From assembly GCA_947624945.1 (NCBI GenBank), contig CANQMJ010000003.1, positions 1 through 36,609 on the forward strand: a stretch of DNA of 36,609 nucleotides. Reading direction: 5' to 3'. Of the stretch, positions 6,902-15,008 are shown in pieces. Every line of letters begins with the position of its first letter. Within the stretch, counting starts at the first letter, position 1. The position numbers were made by a program, and so were the translations under genes. The stretch is from an uncultured Clostridia bacterium (GTDB lineage Bacteria; Bacillota; Clostridia; Oscillospirales; CAG-272). Under the pieces are notes generated by a model. That model did no database searches and was not told where the DNA came from. It saw only the letters and a list, made by a program, of their open reading frames with translations.

Positions 6902-8170
6902 TCACTTAACAAAATCAAACTGGAAGTCGTATATCGACACGGTGTCGCCGTTTTTGCATCCGTTCTCCTCGAGCATGTCGATAACGCCGTACTTTGTCAA
7001 AACACGCCCGAAATAAGCGAGCGATTCGCGGTCGGATAGGTTCACCTGCCCGAGCAGATTGAACAGCCATTCGCCCTCGACGACGTATACGTCGCCATCC
7101 TTGTGCACCGTCGTCTCGACGCCCGAAGATATGACGGGTTCGTCAGTCACCTCCGGCTCGTAGACCGTGACGGGCGGCAGCGTTTCGAGCATCGCGCCGA
7201 CCTTGTTCACAAACTCCTTCATGTTGTACCCAGTCGCGGCGGAGATGTAGATGAGGTCCCAGCCGTGCGAGCGCACATATTCTTCAAACCGTTCGCGGTC
7301 GAACGTCTCCGCGTCGACAGCGTCGAATTTGTTTGCCGCTATAAGCTGCGGACGGTCCGCTAACTCCGGCGAATACATTTCGAGCTCGCCGTTTATAGTC
7401 TCCATGTCCGCGATAGGGTCGCGTCCCTCGACAGATGCGATATCGACGACGTGAACGAGCATGCGGCACCTGTCGACGTGGCGCAAGAACTCATGACCGA
7501 GTCCCGCTCCCGACGACGCTCCCTCGATAAGTCCCGGTATGTCGGCGGCGACAAAGCCGCCGTCGCCGTACGCGACGACGCCGAGATTCGGCGACAGCGT
7601 CGTGAAGTGATACTCGGCTATTTTTGGTCTTGCCGCCGATATTGCGGCAAGTATCGACGATTTGCCGACGCTCGGCAGTCCGACGAGTCCCACGTCGGCG
7701 ATCATTTTAAGCTCGAGCGTGACGTCGCGCTCCTCGCCCTTCGTGCCGTTCTTCGCAAATCGCGGTATCTGACGCGTCGGCGTCGCAAAGTGGCGGTTGC
7801 CCCAGCCGCCTCTGCCCCCGCGGCAAAGAACGAACGGCTTGCCGTCCGACATGTCGTGTATTATCGCGCCCGAATCGGCGTCGCGCAGAAGCGTCCCCGG
7901 CGGCACAGGTACGAGCAGGTCGTCCGCGGACTTGCCGTGCATCTTGCCCGCCTTGCCGCCCTCGCCGTTTTCTGCGATGAATTTTCGCCTGTATTTGAAC
8001 GCCAAAAGCGTATTTGTGCCCTCGTCGACGGTAAAAACTACATTTCCGCCTCTGCCGCCGTCGCCGCCGTCAGGTCCGCCCTTGGCGACGTATTTTTCGC
8101 GGTGGAACGATATGCAGCCGTTTCCGCCGTCGCCGGCTTTGACATATATCGTAACTTTATCAACAAACAT
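6902..8170 (-). CDS. obg: Obg family GTPase
   Basis: A 422-residue ribosome-assembly and stress GTPase with all three domains. Residues 1-157 are the glycine-rich Obg fold (MFVDKVTIYVKAGDGGNG, KGGPDGGDGGRGGNV). A G domain follows, with P-loop GLPSVGKSS, switch II DIPGLIEGA and NKFD. Last is an OCT domain ending ...VIDMLEENGCKNGDTVSIYDF. The length equals that of Gram-positive Obg proteins. It is the first gene of a leftward operon (obg, mnmM, vanY-like, metAA), and a candidate promoter lies 29-57 bases before the start. Confidence 0.96.
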   Translation of the reverse strand: MFVDKVTIYVKAGDGGNGCISFHREKYVAKGGPDGGDGGRGGNVVFTVDEGTNTLLAFKYRRKFIAENGEGGKAGKMHGKSADDLLVPVPPGTLLRDADSGAIIHDMSDGKPFVLCRGGRGGWGNRHFATPTRQIPRFAKNGTKGEERDVTLELKMIADVGLVGLPSVGKSSILAAISAARPKIAEYHFTTLSPNLGVVAYGDGGFVAADIPGLIEGASSGAGLGHEFLRHVDRCRMLVHVVDIASVEGRDPIADMETINGELEMYSPELADRPQLIAANKFDAVDAETFDRERFEEYVRSHGWDLIYISAATGYNMKEFVNKVGAMLETLPPVTVYEPEVTDEPVISSGVETTVHKDGDVYVVEGEWLFNLLGQVNLSDRESLAYFGRVLTKYGVIDMLEENGCKNGDTVSIYDFQFDFVK

Positions 8171-8198
8171 TTTGATGCCTCTATATGATATTTATTAT

Positions 8199-8227
8199 AA
8201 TGTACTATACTTTGCTCGTTTAGTCAA
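8199..8227 (-). promoter_or_regulatory. Candidate promoter of the obg operon
   Basis: On the minus strand TTGACT (8222-8227) is followed after 17 bases by TACATT (8199-8204). A better TATAAT at 8194-8199 overlaps it but would need a 22-base spacer, so the exact -10 is uncertain. Confidence 0.5.
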
Positions 8228-8319
8228 GTGGTTAAATCGAAAATGACTCCGCCCTCGCCGCAAACGGAAACACAAAAACATTATTTTTCAAAACGATTCG
8301 GCATTTTTCACTCGAACGA

Positions 8320-8348
8320 TTGACAATCATTTGCGGTTATAGTATAAT
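8320..8348 (+). promoter_or_regulatory. Consensus SigA promoter of the envelope operon
   Basis: TTGACA at 8320-8325 and TATAAT at 8343-8348, 17-base spacer, 39 bases before the ATG at 8388. Both hexamers are perfect consensus, so transcription should be strong. Confidence 0.85.
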
Positions 8349-8387
8349 TGTTACAACTGTTTATCGCAAAGCGGAGGCGCGGTCTTG

Positions 8388-9092
8388 ATGTCGGTGAAAA
8401 GCGTAAATAAAACGACATCTCTCTTTATCATAGCCGCGACCGTGATCGCATGCGCAGCGATGGCAGTCGTCGACGGCGTCATAGAGCCGCCGTATGCCGT
8501 GAAATCCGCCGTCAAGCTCGTGCTGTTTATATGCATACCGCTCGCGTATTCGTTCACAAAGCGCGGCTCGTCGCTCCGCTCGTGGTTCATACCGCGCGGC
8601 GCGGGAAAGCGACTTTTGTTTGCGCTCGCGTCGGGCGCCGCGATATACATGCTTATCGTCGGCGGCTACTTTGCGCTAAGGAGCGTGTTCGACTTTTCGG
8701 CAGTCACCGCATCGCTCGCTGACGGCGAGGGCGTGACGCGCGACAACTTCATATACGTCGCCGCTTACATCTCCGTCGTAAACTCGCTTTGCGAGGAGAT
8801 AATATTCCGCGCATTCGCATTCGGCGCGCTCGCCGATTTAGCCGGCAGATGGTTCGCGTATATATTTTCGTCCGCCGCGTTCGCCGTATACCACGTTGCG
8901 ATTATGAAGGGGTGGTTCTCGCCGCTTCTTATGGCGCTTCTTTTATTCGGTCTGTTCGTCGGCGCGCTTATATTCGACCGCGTCGATGCAACAGACGATA
9001 AACACGGCGTCATTTACCCGTCGTGGATCGTACACATGTGCGCAAATCTCGGCATAAACACGGTCGGGCTTATTCTTTTCGGCATAATATGA
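8388..9092 (+). CDS. CPBP family intramembrane glutamic protease
   Basis: A 234-residue protein with about seven to eight hydrophobic segments. It carries the CPBP (Rce1/Abi) motifs: CEEIIFR (135-141, the EExxxR motif), YHV (168-170) and WIVHMCANLGIN (213-224, giving HxxxN). These match the catalytic Glu, His and Asn residues of this membrane protease family. A GGAGG at 8372-8376 serves either the ATG at 8388 or the adjacent in-frame TTG at 8385. It is the first gene behind the perfect promoter at 8320 and lies 22 bases before the permuted papain-like gene. CPBP proteins act in prenyl-protein processing, peptide maturation or self-immunity; which applies here is not visible. Confidence 0.88.
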   Translation: MSVKSVNKTTSLFIIAATVIACAAMAVVDGVIEPPYAVKSAVKLVLFICIPLAYSFTKRGSSLRSWFIPRGAGKRLLFALASGAAIYMLIVGGYFALRSVFDFSAVTASLADGEGVTRDNFIYVAAYISVVNSLCEEIIFRAFAFGALADLAGRWFAYIFSSAAFAVYHVAIMKGWFSPLLMALLLFGLFVGALIFDRVDATDDKHGVIYPSWIVHMCANLGINTVGLILFGII

Positions 9093-9114
9093 CGCGCGCG
9101 TCGGAGGAATATGT

Positions 9115-9741
9115 ATGGGAAACGTTTCCGACAACTGCATATACGTCGTTTTCTCACGTACACCGTACAAAATGGGGCGATTTATCCGCACAGTGACGCA
9201 CGGGATATACAATCATGTCTCGATAGCGCTCGACGGCAGCTTATGTGAGATGTACTCGTTCGCACGGTTGAAGCGCGAAACTCCGTTTTGCGGCGGCTTT
9301 GTCCGCGAGGGCGCGGAACGGTACCGCGGCGACTTCGGCGCCGCCGATATCGCTGTGTGCGCGCTGCATGTCGGACGCGACGGATACGCACGCGTGAAAA
9401 CACAGATTGACCTTATGTGCGCGCGCCCCGACGCATATGTTTACAATATGCTGTCGGCGGCGCTCGTGCCTCTCCGTCACAGAGTAAACGTGCGCGACTC
9501 GTTCACGTGCGTCGAATTCGCCGTATCGATGCTTCGTCTTTCGGGAGTAAAGCTGTCTGCGGATTATTATTCGATATCCGAGCTGTACTCCCTTTTCCGC
9601 CGATACGAGGTTTACAAAGGCGAATACCCCGCCTTCACTACGGCGGATCAGTCATACAACGACGACGTCCCGCTCGGACGCAGCGTGTACGCGTCGTGCC
9701 GTCAGTTTCTAAGGCTGACGTTCAGGCTCGTGAAAGGGTAG
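9115..9741 (+). CDS. Permuted papain-like (YiiX/NlpC-P60 superfamily) enzyme
   Basis: A 208-residue soluble protein. HGIYNHVSIALD (29-40) places a His before the FTCVEFAV Cys (C132), which is the circularly permuted order of YiiX/DUF830-type NlpC/P60 enzymes. The opening YVVFSRTP and E45 also fit. Such enzymes are thiol amidases, esterases or acyltransferases that act on peptidoglycan peptides or lipids. There is no signal peptide, so it probably works inside the cell or at the inner membrane face. GGAGG is 7 bases before the ATG. Its place between a membrane protease and an O-acylation module suggests an envelope role, which is inference. Confidence 0.7.
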   Translation: MGNVSDNCIYVVFSRTPYKMGRFIRTVTHGIYNHVSIALDGSLCEMYSFARLKRETPFCGGFVREGAERYRGDFGAADIAVCALHVGRDGYARVKTQIDLMCARPDAYVYNMLSAALVPLRHRVNVRDSFTCVEFAVSMLRLSGVKLSADYYSISELYSLFRRYEVYKGEYPAFTTADQSYNDDVPLGRSVYASCRQFLRLTFRLVKG

Positions 9742-9798
9742 ATTTATACATTTGCAGAACCGATATTATACAACCGTAAAATATATTATTGGCAGGTG

Positions 9799-10116
9799 AT
9801 GGAATTGGACCGACTGACCGGCGGGCTCATACTCGCCCTGATACTTGCGGCTGCGCTCGCGTGCGCACTCTGGTATCGCTTCATGAAGAATACGCGCCTC
9901 AAATGGCTGCCCGCGACGCTTGCAGCGCTGTGCGAGCTCGCGGCGGCGATTCTCCTTCTCTTCCGCGACGCGTCGCTCGAGGAGCTGTACCTCGTGCTGC
10001 TCGTATTCGCGGCGGTGATATTCGGTGCCGCATACGGAAAGCTGCCGCGCCGCAGATCGGCAAAAGTAAAAACAGGCGATGCGCAGTCGGACAAGGAGGC
10101 AAGCGATGGTATTTAA
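9799..10116 (+). CDS. Small two- or three-span membrane protein
   Basis: A 105-residue protein not recognised as a known family. It has hydrophobic segments at about 8-25, 38-56 and 62-79, and a basic, polar tail from about 82 (KLPRRRSAKVKTGD...). The start is the ATG at 9799, directly preceded by an in-frame GTG; the ribosome site is weak (GGCAGG). Its last 11 bases overlap the MBOAT gene, whose ribosome site AAGGAGG lies inside this gene, so the two are probably translationally coupled. It may be an accessory subunit of the acyltransferase, comparable in position to small membrane partners in dlt-type operons, but this is inference. Confidence 0.65.
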   Translation: MELDRLTGGLILALILAAALACALWYRFMKNTRLKWLPATLAALCELAAAILLLFRDASLEELYLVLLVFAAVIFGAAYGKLPRRRSAKVKTGDAQSDKEASDGI

Positions 10117-11575
10117 TTCTCTTGAATTTCTGATATTCCTGCCTATTGTCATAATACTGCACTATATCCTGCCTACGCGGTTCCGCTGGATAGCGCTGCT
10201 CGCGGCGAGCTACTACTTCTACATGTACTGGGACGCTAAGCTCATCGTGCTAATTCTGTTCACGACCGCCGTCTCGTACGTGACAGCAATACTCGTTTCA
10301 AAGACGGACAAAAAGGCGCTTAAAAAGCTCTATCTCATAATAGCTCTTTTCGCCTCGCTCGGCGTTTTGGTGTTCTTCAAATACTATAACTTCCTTTCCG
10401 GCTCCGTCGAGGACATCATACGCCTGTTCGGACGCAGACCGAAGGACCTTTCCCTCGACCTTATCCTCCCCGTCGGAATATCGTTCTACACGTTCCAGAC
10501 GCTGTCGTACGTCATAGACGTCTACCGCGGGAAAATAGCGCCGGAGCGCCACTTCGGTTACTACGCGCTGTTCGTATCGTTCTTCCCGCAGCTCGTCGCC
10601 GGACCTATCGAGCGCCCGGAAAATCTTCTCCCGCAGCTCAAGGCTCCGCATAAAATATCGCGCGCCAACATGACGGAGGGACTCGGCATCATGCTCATCG
10701 GCTTTTTCAAAAAGCTCGTCGTCGCCGACATCGCCGCCGTTTACGTAAACGCCGTCTACAACGACGTCGAAAACGCGACGGGACTCGGCGTGCTCGTTGC
10801 GACTGTGCTGTTCGCTGTACAGATCTACTGCGACTTCTCCGGCTACACCGACATCGCGATAGGCTGCGCGCGCATGATGGACATACGCCTGATGCAGAAC
10901 TTCAACCGCCCGTATATATCTCGCTCGATAAAAGAGTTCTGGTCGCGCTGGCACATCAGTCTTTCGACATGGTTCCGCGACTACCTCTATATCCCGCTCG
11001 GCGGCAACAGGCGCGGCAAGACGCGCAGATACATAAACGTAATGATAGTCTTCCTCGTGTCGGGTCTTTGGCACGGCGCGGCGTGGACGTTCGTCATATG
11101 GGGCATGCTGCACGGGCTGTATCAGGTCATAGGCGGCGTGACGCAGAAGCTGCGTGAACGCATATATACAAAAATGCACATCGATATGAAATCGTCGTGG
11201 TTCGGCTTTTTGCAGCAGTGCTTCACATTCGTGCTCGTATGCTTCGCGTGGATATTCTTCCGCGCCAACTCGATATCCGACCTTGGCATCATCATGAAAA
11301 AGCTGTTCACCGATTGGGGCGGGCTCGCATATGCGCGCGACACGTTCTCCGCTATGGGACTCGGCGTCACCATGGCGATAGCGCTCGCAGTCGCCGTATG
11401 GATACTGACGCGCTTCGACCGCAGACCGCTTTCCGATATGTGCCGAGTCGACTGTGACGGTGAATCTCTCCCCGCCGCATACGGCTATGCGCAGGTCGCA
11501 TGGCTCGTTATAGTCGCCGCGCTCATAATCGCGTCCGGCAACGGCGAGAGCACGTTCATCTACTTCCAGTTTTAG
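10106..11575 (+). CDS. MBOAT family membrane O-acyltransferase (AlgI/DltB-like)
   Basis: A 489-residue multispanning protein. MBOAT signatures are PVGISFYTFQTLSYVIDVYRG (from 122), FFPQLVAGPIERPE, FWSRWHISLSTWFRDYLYIPLGG (from 278), and SGLWHGAAWTFVIWGMLHG with the near-invariant His323 and a second His336. Such proteins pass an acyl or acetyl group across the membrane to an extracytoplasmic polymer. The ATG at 10106 is chosen for the AAGGAGG 6 bases before it; longer in-frame starts lack one. The SGNH gene follows after 20 bases. The AlgI/AlgJ-like or DltB/DltD-like pairing implies acylation of a surface polysaccharide, teichoic acid or peptidoglycan; the acceptor is unknown. Confidence 0.93.
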   Translation: MVFNSLEFLIFLPIVIILHYILPTRFRWIALLAASYYFYMYWDAKLIVLILFTTAVSYVTAILVSKTDKKALKKLYLIIALFASLGVLVFFKYYNFLSGSVEDIIRLFGRRPKDLSLDLILPVGISFYTFQTLSYVIDVYRGKIAPERHFGYYALFVSFFPQLVAGPIERPENLLPQLKAPHKISRANMTEGLGIMLIGFFKKLVVADIAAVYVNAVYNDVENATGLGVLVATVLFAVQIYCDFSGYTDIAIGCARMMDIRLMQNFNRPYISRSIKEFWSRWHISLSTWFRDYLYIPLGGNRRGKTRRYINVMIVFLVSGLWHGAAWTFVIWGMLHGLYQVIGGVTQKLRERIYTKMHIDMKSSWFGFLQQCFTFVLVCFAWIFFRANSISDLGIIMKKLFTDWGGLAYARDTFSAMGLGVTMAIALAVAVWILTRFDRRPLSDMCRVDCDGESLPAAYGYAQVAWLVIVAALIIASGNGESTFIYFQF

Positions 11576-11595
11576 AAAGGAGCGCGGACTGAAAT

Positions 11596-13068
11596 ATGGA
11601 AAACGGCAAAAATGAAAGCGTAAAGAAATATACGATGTCGTTCATCGCGCTCGCGCTCGCAATGGTTATACCCGTGCTCGCGTTCGTCACGGTCACGATG
11701 ATGATAAAACCGCAGTTCTCCGAGACGTTTCTCGGCGAGTTGTCGGCGAAATACGACCGTCTGCGCTCTGTCGACGGCGAAAAGGTCGTGCTGATCGGCG
11801 GGAGCAGCCTCGCGTTCGGCATAGACTCGGACGCGATGGAAGCTGTTATCGGACGTCCCGTCGTCAACTTCGGTCTTTACGCGACGCTCGGCACAAAGGT
11901 CATGATGGACCTCTCCAAGTCGGGGCTGTCGCGCGGCGACGTCGTCGTCATATGCCCCGAAATGGACACGCAGACGCTGTCGCTCTACTATAACTCCGAG
12001 GCGATGTGGCAGGCGTGCGACAGCGATATGTCGCTGCTTCTGCACATCGGCAAGGACAACATCGGCGATATGGCGGGCGGATTTTGGGGCTACGCCGCGT
12101 CGAAGATACGATACGCGAACTCTGGCGGGCTTGACGTGACGGGCGTATACGCCAAGTCGTCGTTCGACGAATACGGCGACATCGTATATGAGCGTCCGTA
12201 CAATCAAATGACGCTCGGCTTTGACCCCAACAAGTACATAACGCTCTCAGGCGAGATATTCGACGGCGATTTCATCGACTACGTCAACGACTACGTCGCG
12301 TGGGCACACAGACACGGCGTCGACGTATATTTCAGCTTCCCGCCGATGAACGAGGACGCCGTCCTCACGACAGATGAGGAGGAAATACACGCGTTCTATC
12401 ACTTCCTGCACGATAACCTCGACTGCGAGGTCATATCCGAGGTCGGCGACTACATACTCGACGCCGGTTACTTCTACGACAGCAACTTCCACCTCAACGA
12501 CGCGGGCGTCCCGATACGCTCGATGCAGCTCTGTGAGGACATCATGCGCGCAATAGGTAAAACGGACGCTGTCGAGATCGTCTACCCCGATATTCCCGAG
12601 GTACCCGTCGTCGACGACGAGCAGAAGCCCGTAACGGAAACCGACTTCACCGAGACTGCCGCTGACGCGTTCATCGTCGAGGACTTCGGCGAGGGCGTTG
12701 TGATATCCGGCATCGCGGACGCGGGAAAATCGCTCGACACGATAGTGATACCGCGCGAGATAGGCGGCAAGCGCGTGCTCGCGCTCGGCGCGTCAGCGTT
12801 CGCGGATGCAGACGCGATGAAGACGCTCGTCATATTCGACAACGTCGTGCAGATATACGACGGGTTCCTGTCAGGCGCTGCGGCGATCGAAAACGTCTAC
12901 ATCTACAACACCGACTGCAACTCGGTAGCGATAGGCGCGGAGCTTCTGTCCGGACTCGGCACGCCGCCGACGATACTCGTACCGTACGAATCGTACGGCA
13001 GCTACGTCTCCGACTACTTCTGGGGCATCTACGCGGGCAGACTGTCCGTCATCGACCCGCCGCAGTAA
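11596..13068 (+). CDS. SGNH (AlgJ/DltD-like) hydrolase with C-terminal leucine-rich-repeat-like domain
   Basis: A 490-residue protein with an N-terminal membrane anchor (residues 14-36). An SGNH-type domain follows, with GGSSLAFG (68-75; Ser71 likely nucleophile), NFGLYA (91-96) and YDSNFHLNDAG (294-304; Asp295 and His299). Residues ~325-360 are an acidic linker. Residues ~360-490 hold a leucine-rich-repeat-like stretch of the BspA/LRR_5 kind: TIVIPREIGGKRVLALGASAF, MKTLVIFDNVVQIYDGF, IENVYIY and ILVPYESYGSY. SGNH partners of MBOAT proteins take up or transfer the exported acyl group. The added repeat domain is unusual and may bind the polymer or a partner. It is the last gene before the hairpin at 13098. 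Confidence 0.85.
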   Translation: MENGKNESVKKYTMSFIALALAMVIPVLAFVTVTMMIKPQFSETFLGELSAKYDRLRSVDGEKVVLIGGSSLAFGIDSDAMEAVIGRPVVNFGLYATLGTKVMMDLSKSGLSRGDVVVICPEMDTQTLSLYYNSEAMWQACDSDMSLLLHIGKDNIGDMAGGFWGYAASKIRYANSGGLDVTGVYAKSSFDEYGDIVYERPYNQMTLGFDPNKYITLSGEIFDGDFIDYVNDYVAWAHRHGVDVYFSFPPMNEDAVLTTDEEEIHAFYHFLHDNLDCEVISEVGDYILDAGYFYDSNFHLNDAGVPIRSMQLCEDIMRAIGKTDAVEIVYPDIPEVPVVDDEQKPVTETDFTETAADAFIVEDFGEGVVISGIADAGKSLDTIVIPREIGGKRVLALGASAFADADAMKTLVIFDNVVQIYDGFLSGAAAIENVYIYNTDCNSVAIGAELLSGLGTPPTILVPYESYGSYVSDYFWGIYAGRLSVIDPPQ

Positions 13069-13097
13069 TGCTGCAAGCTGAATCATAATACGCAAGG

Positions 13098-13129
13098 CGC
13101 GGTGAGGCTTCTACAGAAGTCTCACCGCG
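13098..13129. terminator. Hairpin between convergent genes
   Basis: CGCGGTGAGGCTT pairs with AAGTCTCACCGCG, with one G-U wobble, making a 13-bp stem. It lies between the stops of the SGNH gene (+) and cysK (-). The T run is weak on both sides, so termination efficiency is uncertain. Confidence 0.65.
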
Positions 13130-13148
13130 TCGATCTTTACGCTTTTGC

Positions 13149-14078
13149 TCAGTCGGAGAACATCGGCGTCGACAGATACCGCTCACCCGTGTCGGGCAGG
13201 AGCGCCACTATCAGCTTGCCTTTGTTTTCGGGGCGCTTTGCAAGCTGTGCCGCCGCCCACACTGCCGCGCCCGACGAAATGCCGACGAGCAGTCCTTCCC
13301 TGCGCGCGAGCGTCCTGCCTGTCGCGAACGCGTCGTCGTTTTCGACCGCTATGATCTCATCGTAAATCGACGTATCGAGCGTGTCCGGCACGAAACCGGC
13401 GCCTATGCCCTGTATCTTATGCGGTCCGGATACGCCCTTCGACAGTACCGGCGACGACGCCGGTTCGACAGCGACGACCTTCACGTTCGGATTCTGCGAT
13501 TTCAGATATCCGCCGACGCCGCTGAGCGTGCCGCCCGTGCCGACTCCCGCGACGAATATATCGACCTTGCCGTCCGTATCGCGCCATATCTCGGGACCAG
13601 TCGTCGCGCGGTGTATCGCCGGGTTCGCAGGGTTCGTGAATTGCCCAGGGATAAAGCTGTTCGGCGTCGACGCAGCGATCTCGTTCGCCTTCGCTATCGC
13701 GCCCGACATTCCTTTCGAACCGTCCGTCAGCACTATCTCTGCGCCGTACGCTTTGAGCAGGTTGCGGCGCTCGACGCTCATCGTCTCAGGCATCGTAAGT
13801 ATGATCTTATACCCTCTCGCGGCGGAGACTGCCGCAAGTCCGATACCCGTGTTGCCGCTCGTCGGCTCGATAATGACGGCGCCGGGCTTTATAAGTCCCT
13901 TCTCCTCCGCGTCGTCGAGCATCGCCTTCGCGATCCTGTCCTTGACGCTCCCCGCGGGATTGAAATACTCGAGCTTGCCGTATATTTCGGCGCCGAGCGC
14001 GTTTTCCTCGATGTAGTTCGTCAGTCTCAAAAGCGGCGTATTGCCGATGAGATCGGTTATTTTGTCGTACGTTTTCAT
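13149..14078 (-). CDS. cysK: Cysteine synthase A (O-acetylserine sulfhydrylase)
   Basis: A 309-residue PLP enzyme that makes cysteine from O-acetylserine and sulfide. NPAGSVKDRIAKAM holds the PLP lysine (Lys46), TSGNTG (73-78) is the substrate loop, GVGTGGTLSG binds the PLP phosphate, and LLVGISSGAA is also conserved. The length is normal for CysK. The ATG at 14078 is where homology begins (MKTYDKITDLIGNTPLLRL); the longer frame upstream crosses the promoter. It is a single-gene unit with its own consensus promoter. No T-box or other long leader is present, because the leader is only about 30 bases. Confidence 0.96.
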   Translation of the reverse strand: MKTYDKITDLIGNTPLLRLTNYIEENALGAEIYGKLEYFNPAGSVKDRIAKAMLDDAEEKGLIKPGAVIIEPTSGNTGIGLAAVSAARGYKIILTMPETMSVERRNLLKAYGAEIVLTDGSKGMSGAIAKANEIAASTPNSFIPGQFTNPANPAIHRATTGPEIWRDTDGKVDIFVAGVGTGGTLSGVGGYLKSQNPNVKVVAVEPASSPVLSKGVSGPHKIQGIGAGFVPDTLDTSIYDEIIAVENDDAFATGRTLARREGLLVGISSGAAVWAAAQLAKRPENKGKLIVALLPDTGERYLSTPMFSD

Positions 14079-14112
14079 TTGTTTTTTCCCTTTTCCTATC
14101 GGTATTGTAGGC

Positions 14113-14141
14113 ATTATATCACCGCCGCGCCCGTTTGTCAA
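14113..14141 (-). promoter_or_regulatory. Consensus SigA promoter of cysK
   Basis: Minus strand: TTGACA (14136-14141), 17 bases, TATAAT (14113-14118), both perfect. The -10 box is 34 bases before the cysK ATG. Confidence 0.85.
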
Positions 14142-14174
14142 CCCCTATTATGTAAAAAATTCCCGCACACGCGG

Positions 14175-14203
14175 TTGATTTTTTTACATTGTCGTGATAT
14201 AAT
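14175..14203 (+). promoter_or_regulatory. SigA-type promoter of the AT-rich gene pair
   Basis: TTGATT (14175-14180), 17 bases, TATAAT (14198-14203). It is divergent from the cysK promoter, with the -35 boxes about 33 bases apart, and lies 54 bases before the methyltransferase ATG. Confidence 0.75.
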
Positions 14204-14257
14204 GTTTCATGTTTGACGAACTATTGTTCGAAATAAAAGATTTACGGATATACAGGT

Positions 14258-14896
14258 ATGGGTGAAACATTTTGGAATCGAACGTGGGGAACGATTGCTC
14301 CTGAACGTATAACATCATATGCCGCAAGTCTTGATTCGACTGAGGACGCTGTCATCGCTTTTCTGCGAAAGGAAAAAGCAAAATATGTCTGTGATGCCGG
14401 ATGCGGATGCGGGATCTATTCGCTTAAGCTCGCACGATTCGGTTTTGCTGTCTGCGGCTTTGATATCGCGGAAGATGCCGTCCTGCTGACTAAAAAACTA
14501 ATCACAGAGAACGGATATCCGGCAAAGGATTTCAAGCAGGCAAACATTCTGTCAACGGGATATCCGTCAAAATGCTTTGATGCTGTTGTTGCAAGAGATG
14601 TAATTGACCATATGCCGATCAAGCAAGGCGTCTATGCTGTTAGGGAACTATTGCGTATCGTTAGACCGGGCGGCTGCGTACTGTTGACTTTGGATGCAAC
14701 AGACAGCGAATACGAATCAGAACCGCATGAAATAAATAAAGACGGAGACTATTTCTTCAATCGCGGTAAATGGGACGGGATGGTGTTTCATCCGTATTCT
14801 GCTTTTGAAATCAAAAAACTGACGGATGGAATCAAATACAATATATTGCCATCAAATGAAAATGGATTCATTGTTGTTATTGACGCAGATGAATAA
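14258..14896 (+). CDS. Class I SAM-dependent methyltransferase
   Basis: A 212-residue soluble enzyme. VCDAGCGCGIYSLKLA (44-59) is the glycine-rich SAM loop, GFDIAEDAV (67-75) has the acidic ribose-binding Asp, and RDVIDHM and LLRIVRPGGCVLLTLD are the later Rossmann strands. The substrate is not evident; UbiE/COQ5-like small-molecule methyltransferases are the closest pattern. The ribosome site is weak (AGGT just before the ATG). Base composition is clearly lower in GC than the flanking genes and the codon choice differs (AAA, GAT, TTT frequent), which suggests recent acquisition together with the next gene. Confidence 0.8.
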   Translation: MGETFWNRTWGTIAPERITSYAASLDSTEDAVIAFLRKEKAKYVCDAGCGCGIYSLKLARFGFAVCGFDIAEDAVLLTKKLITENGYPAKDFKQANILSTGYPSKCFDAVVARDVIDHMPIKQGVYAVRELLRIVRPGGCVLLTLDATDSEYESEPHEINKDGDYFFNRGKWDGMVFHPYSAFEIKKLTDGIKYNILPSNENGFIVVIDADE

Positions 14897-15008
14897 ACAA
14901 GTTTCCTTAATCGGGTACGTCTATATATCTGCGCTCGACTTTTTCTTACGGCAGAAACATACCGCAATTCGATGCAAAAAATATCTAAGATTTAAGAAGA
15001 AAACGAAG

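Noticed and set aside
8211..8245. tRNA-like stretch GTCAAGTGGTTAA resembling a tRNA-Glu D-arm
   Set aside because: No acceptor, anticodon or T-arm pairs can be formed around it. Read on the minus strand, the same bases hold the -35 box of the obg promoter.
14079..14257. Possible T-box or S-box leader for cysK
   Set aside because: The promoter leaves a leader of only about 30 bases, too short for either.
14826..15008. N-terminal extension of the GNAT protein
   Set aside because: It overlaps the methyltransferase gene, contains no acetyltransferase pattern, and the family start matches the ATG at 15009.
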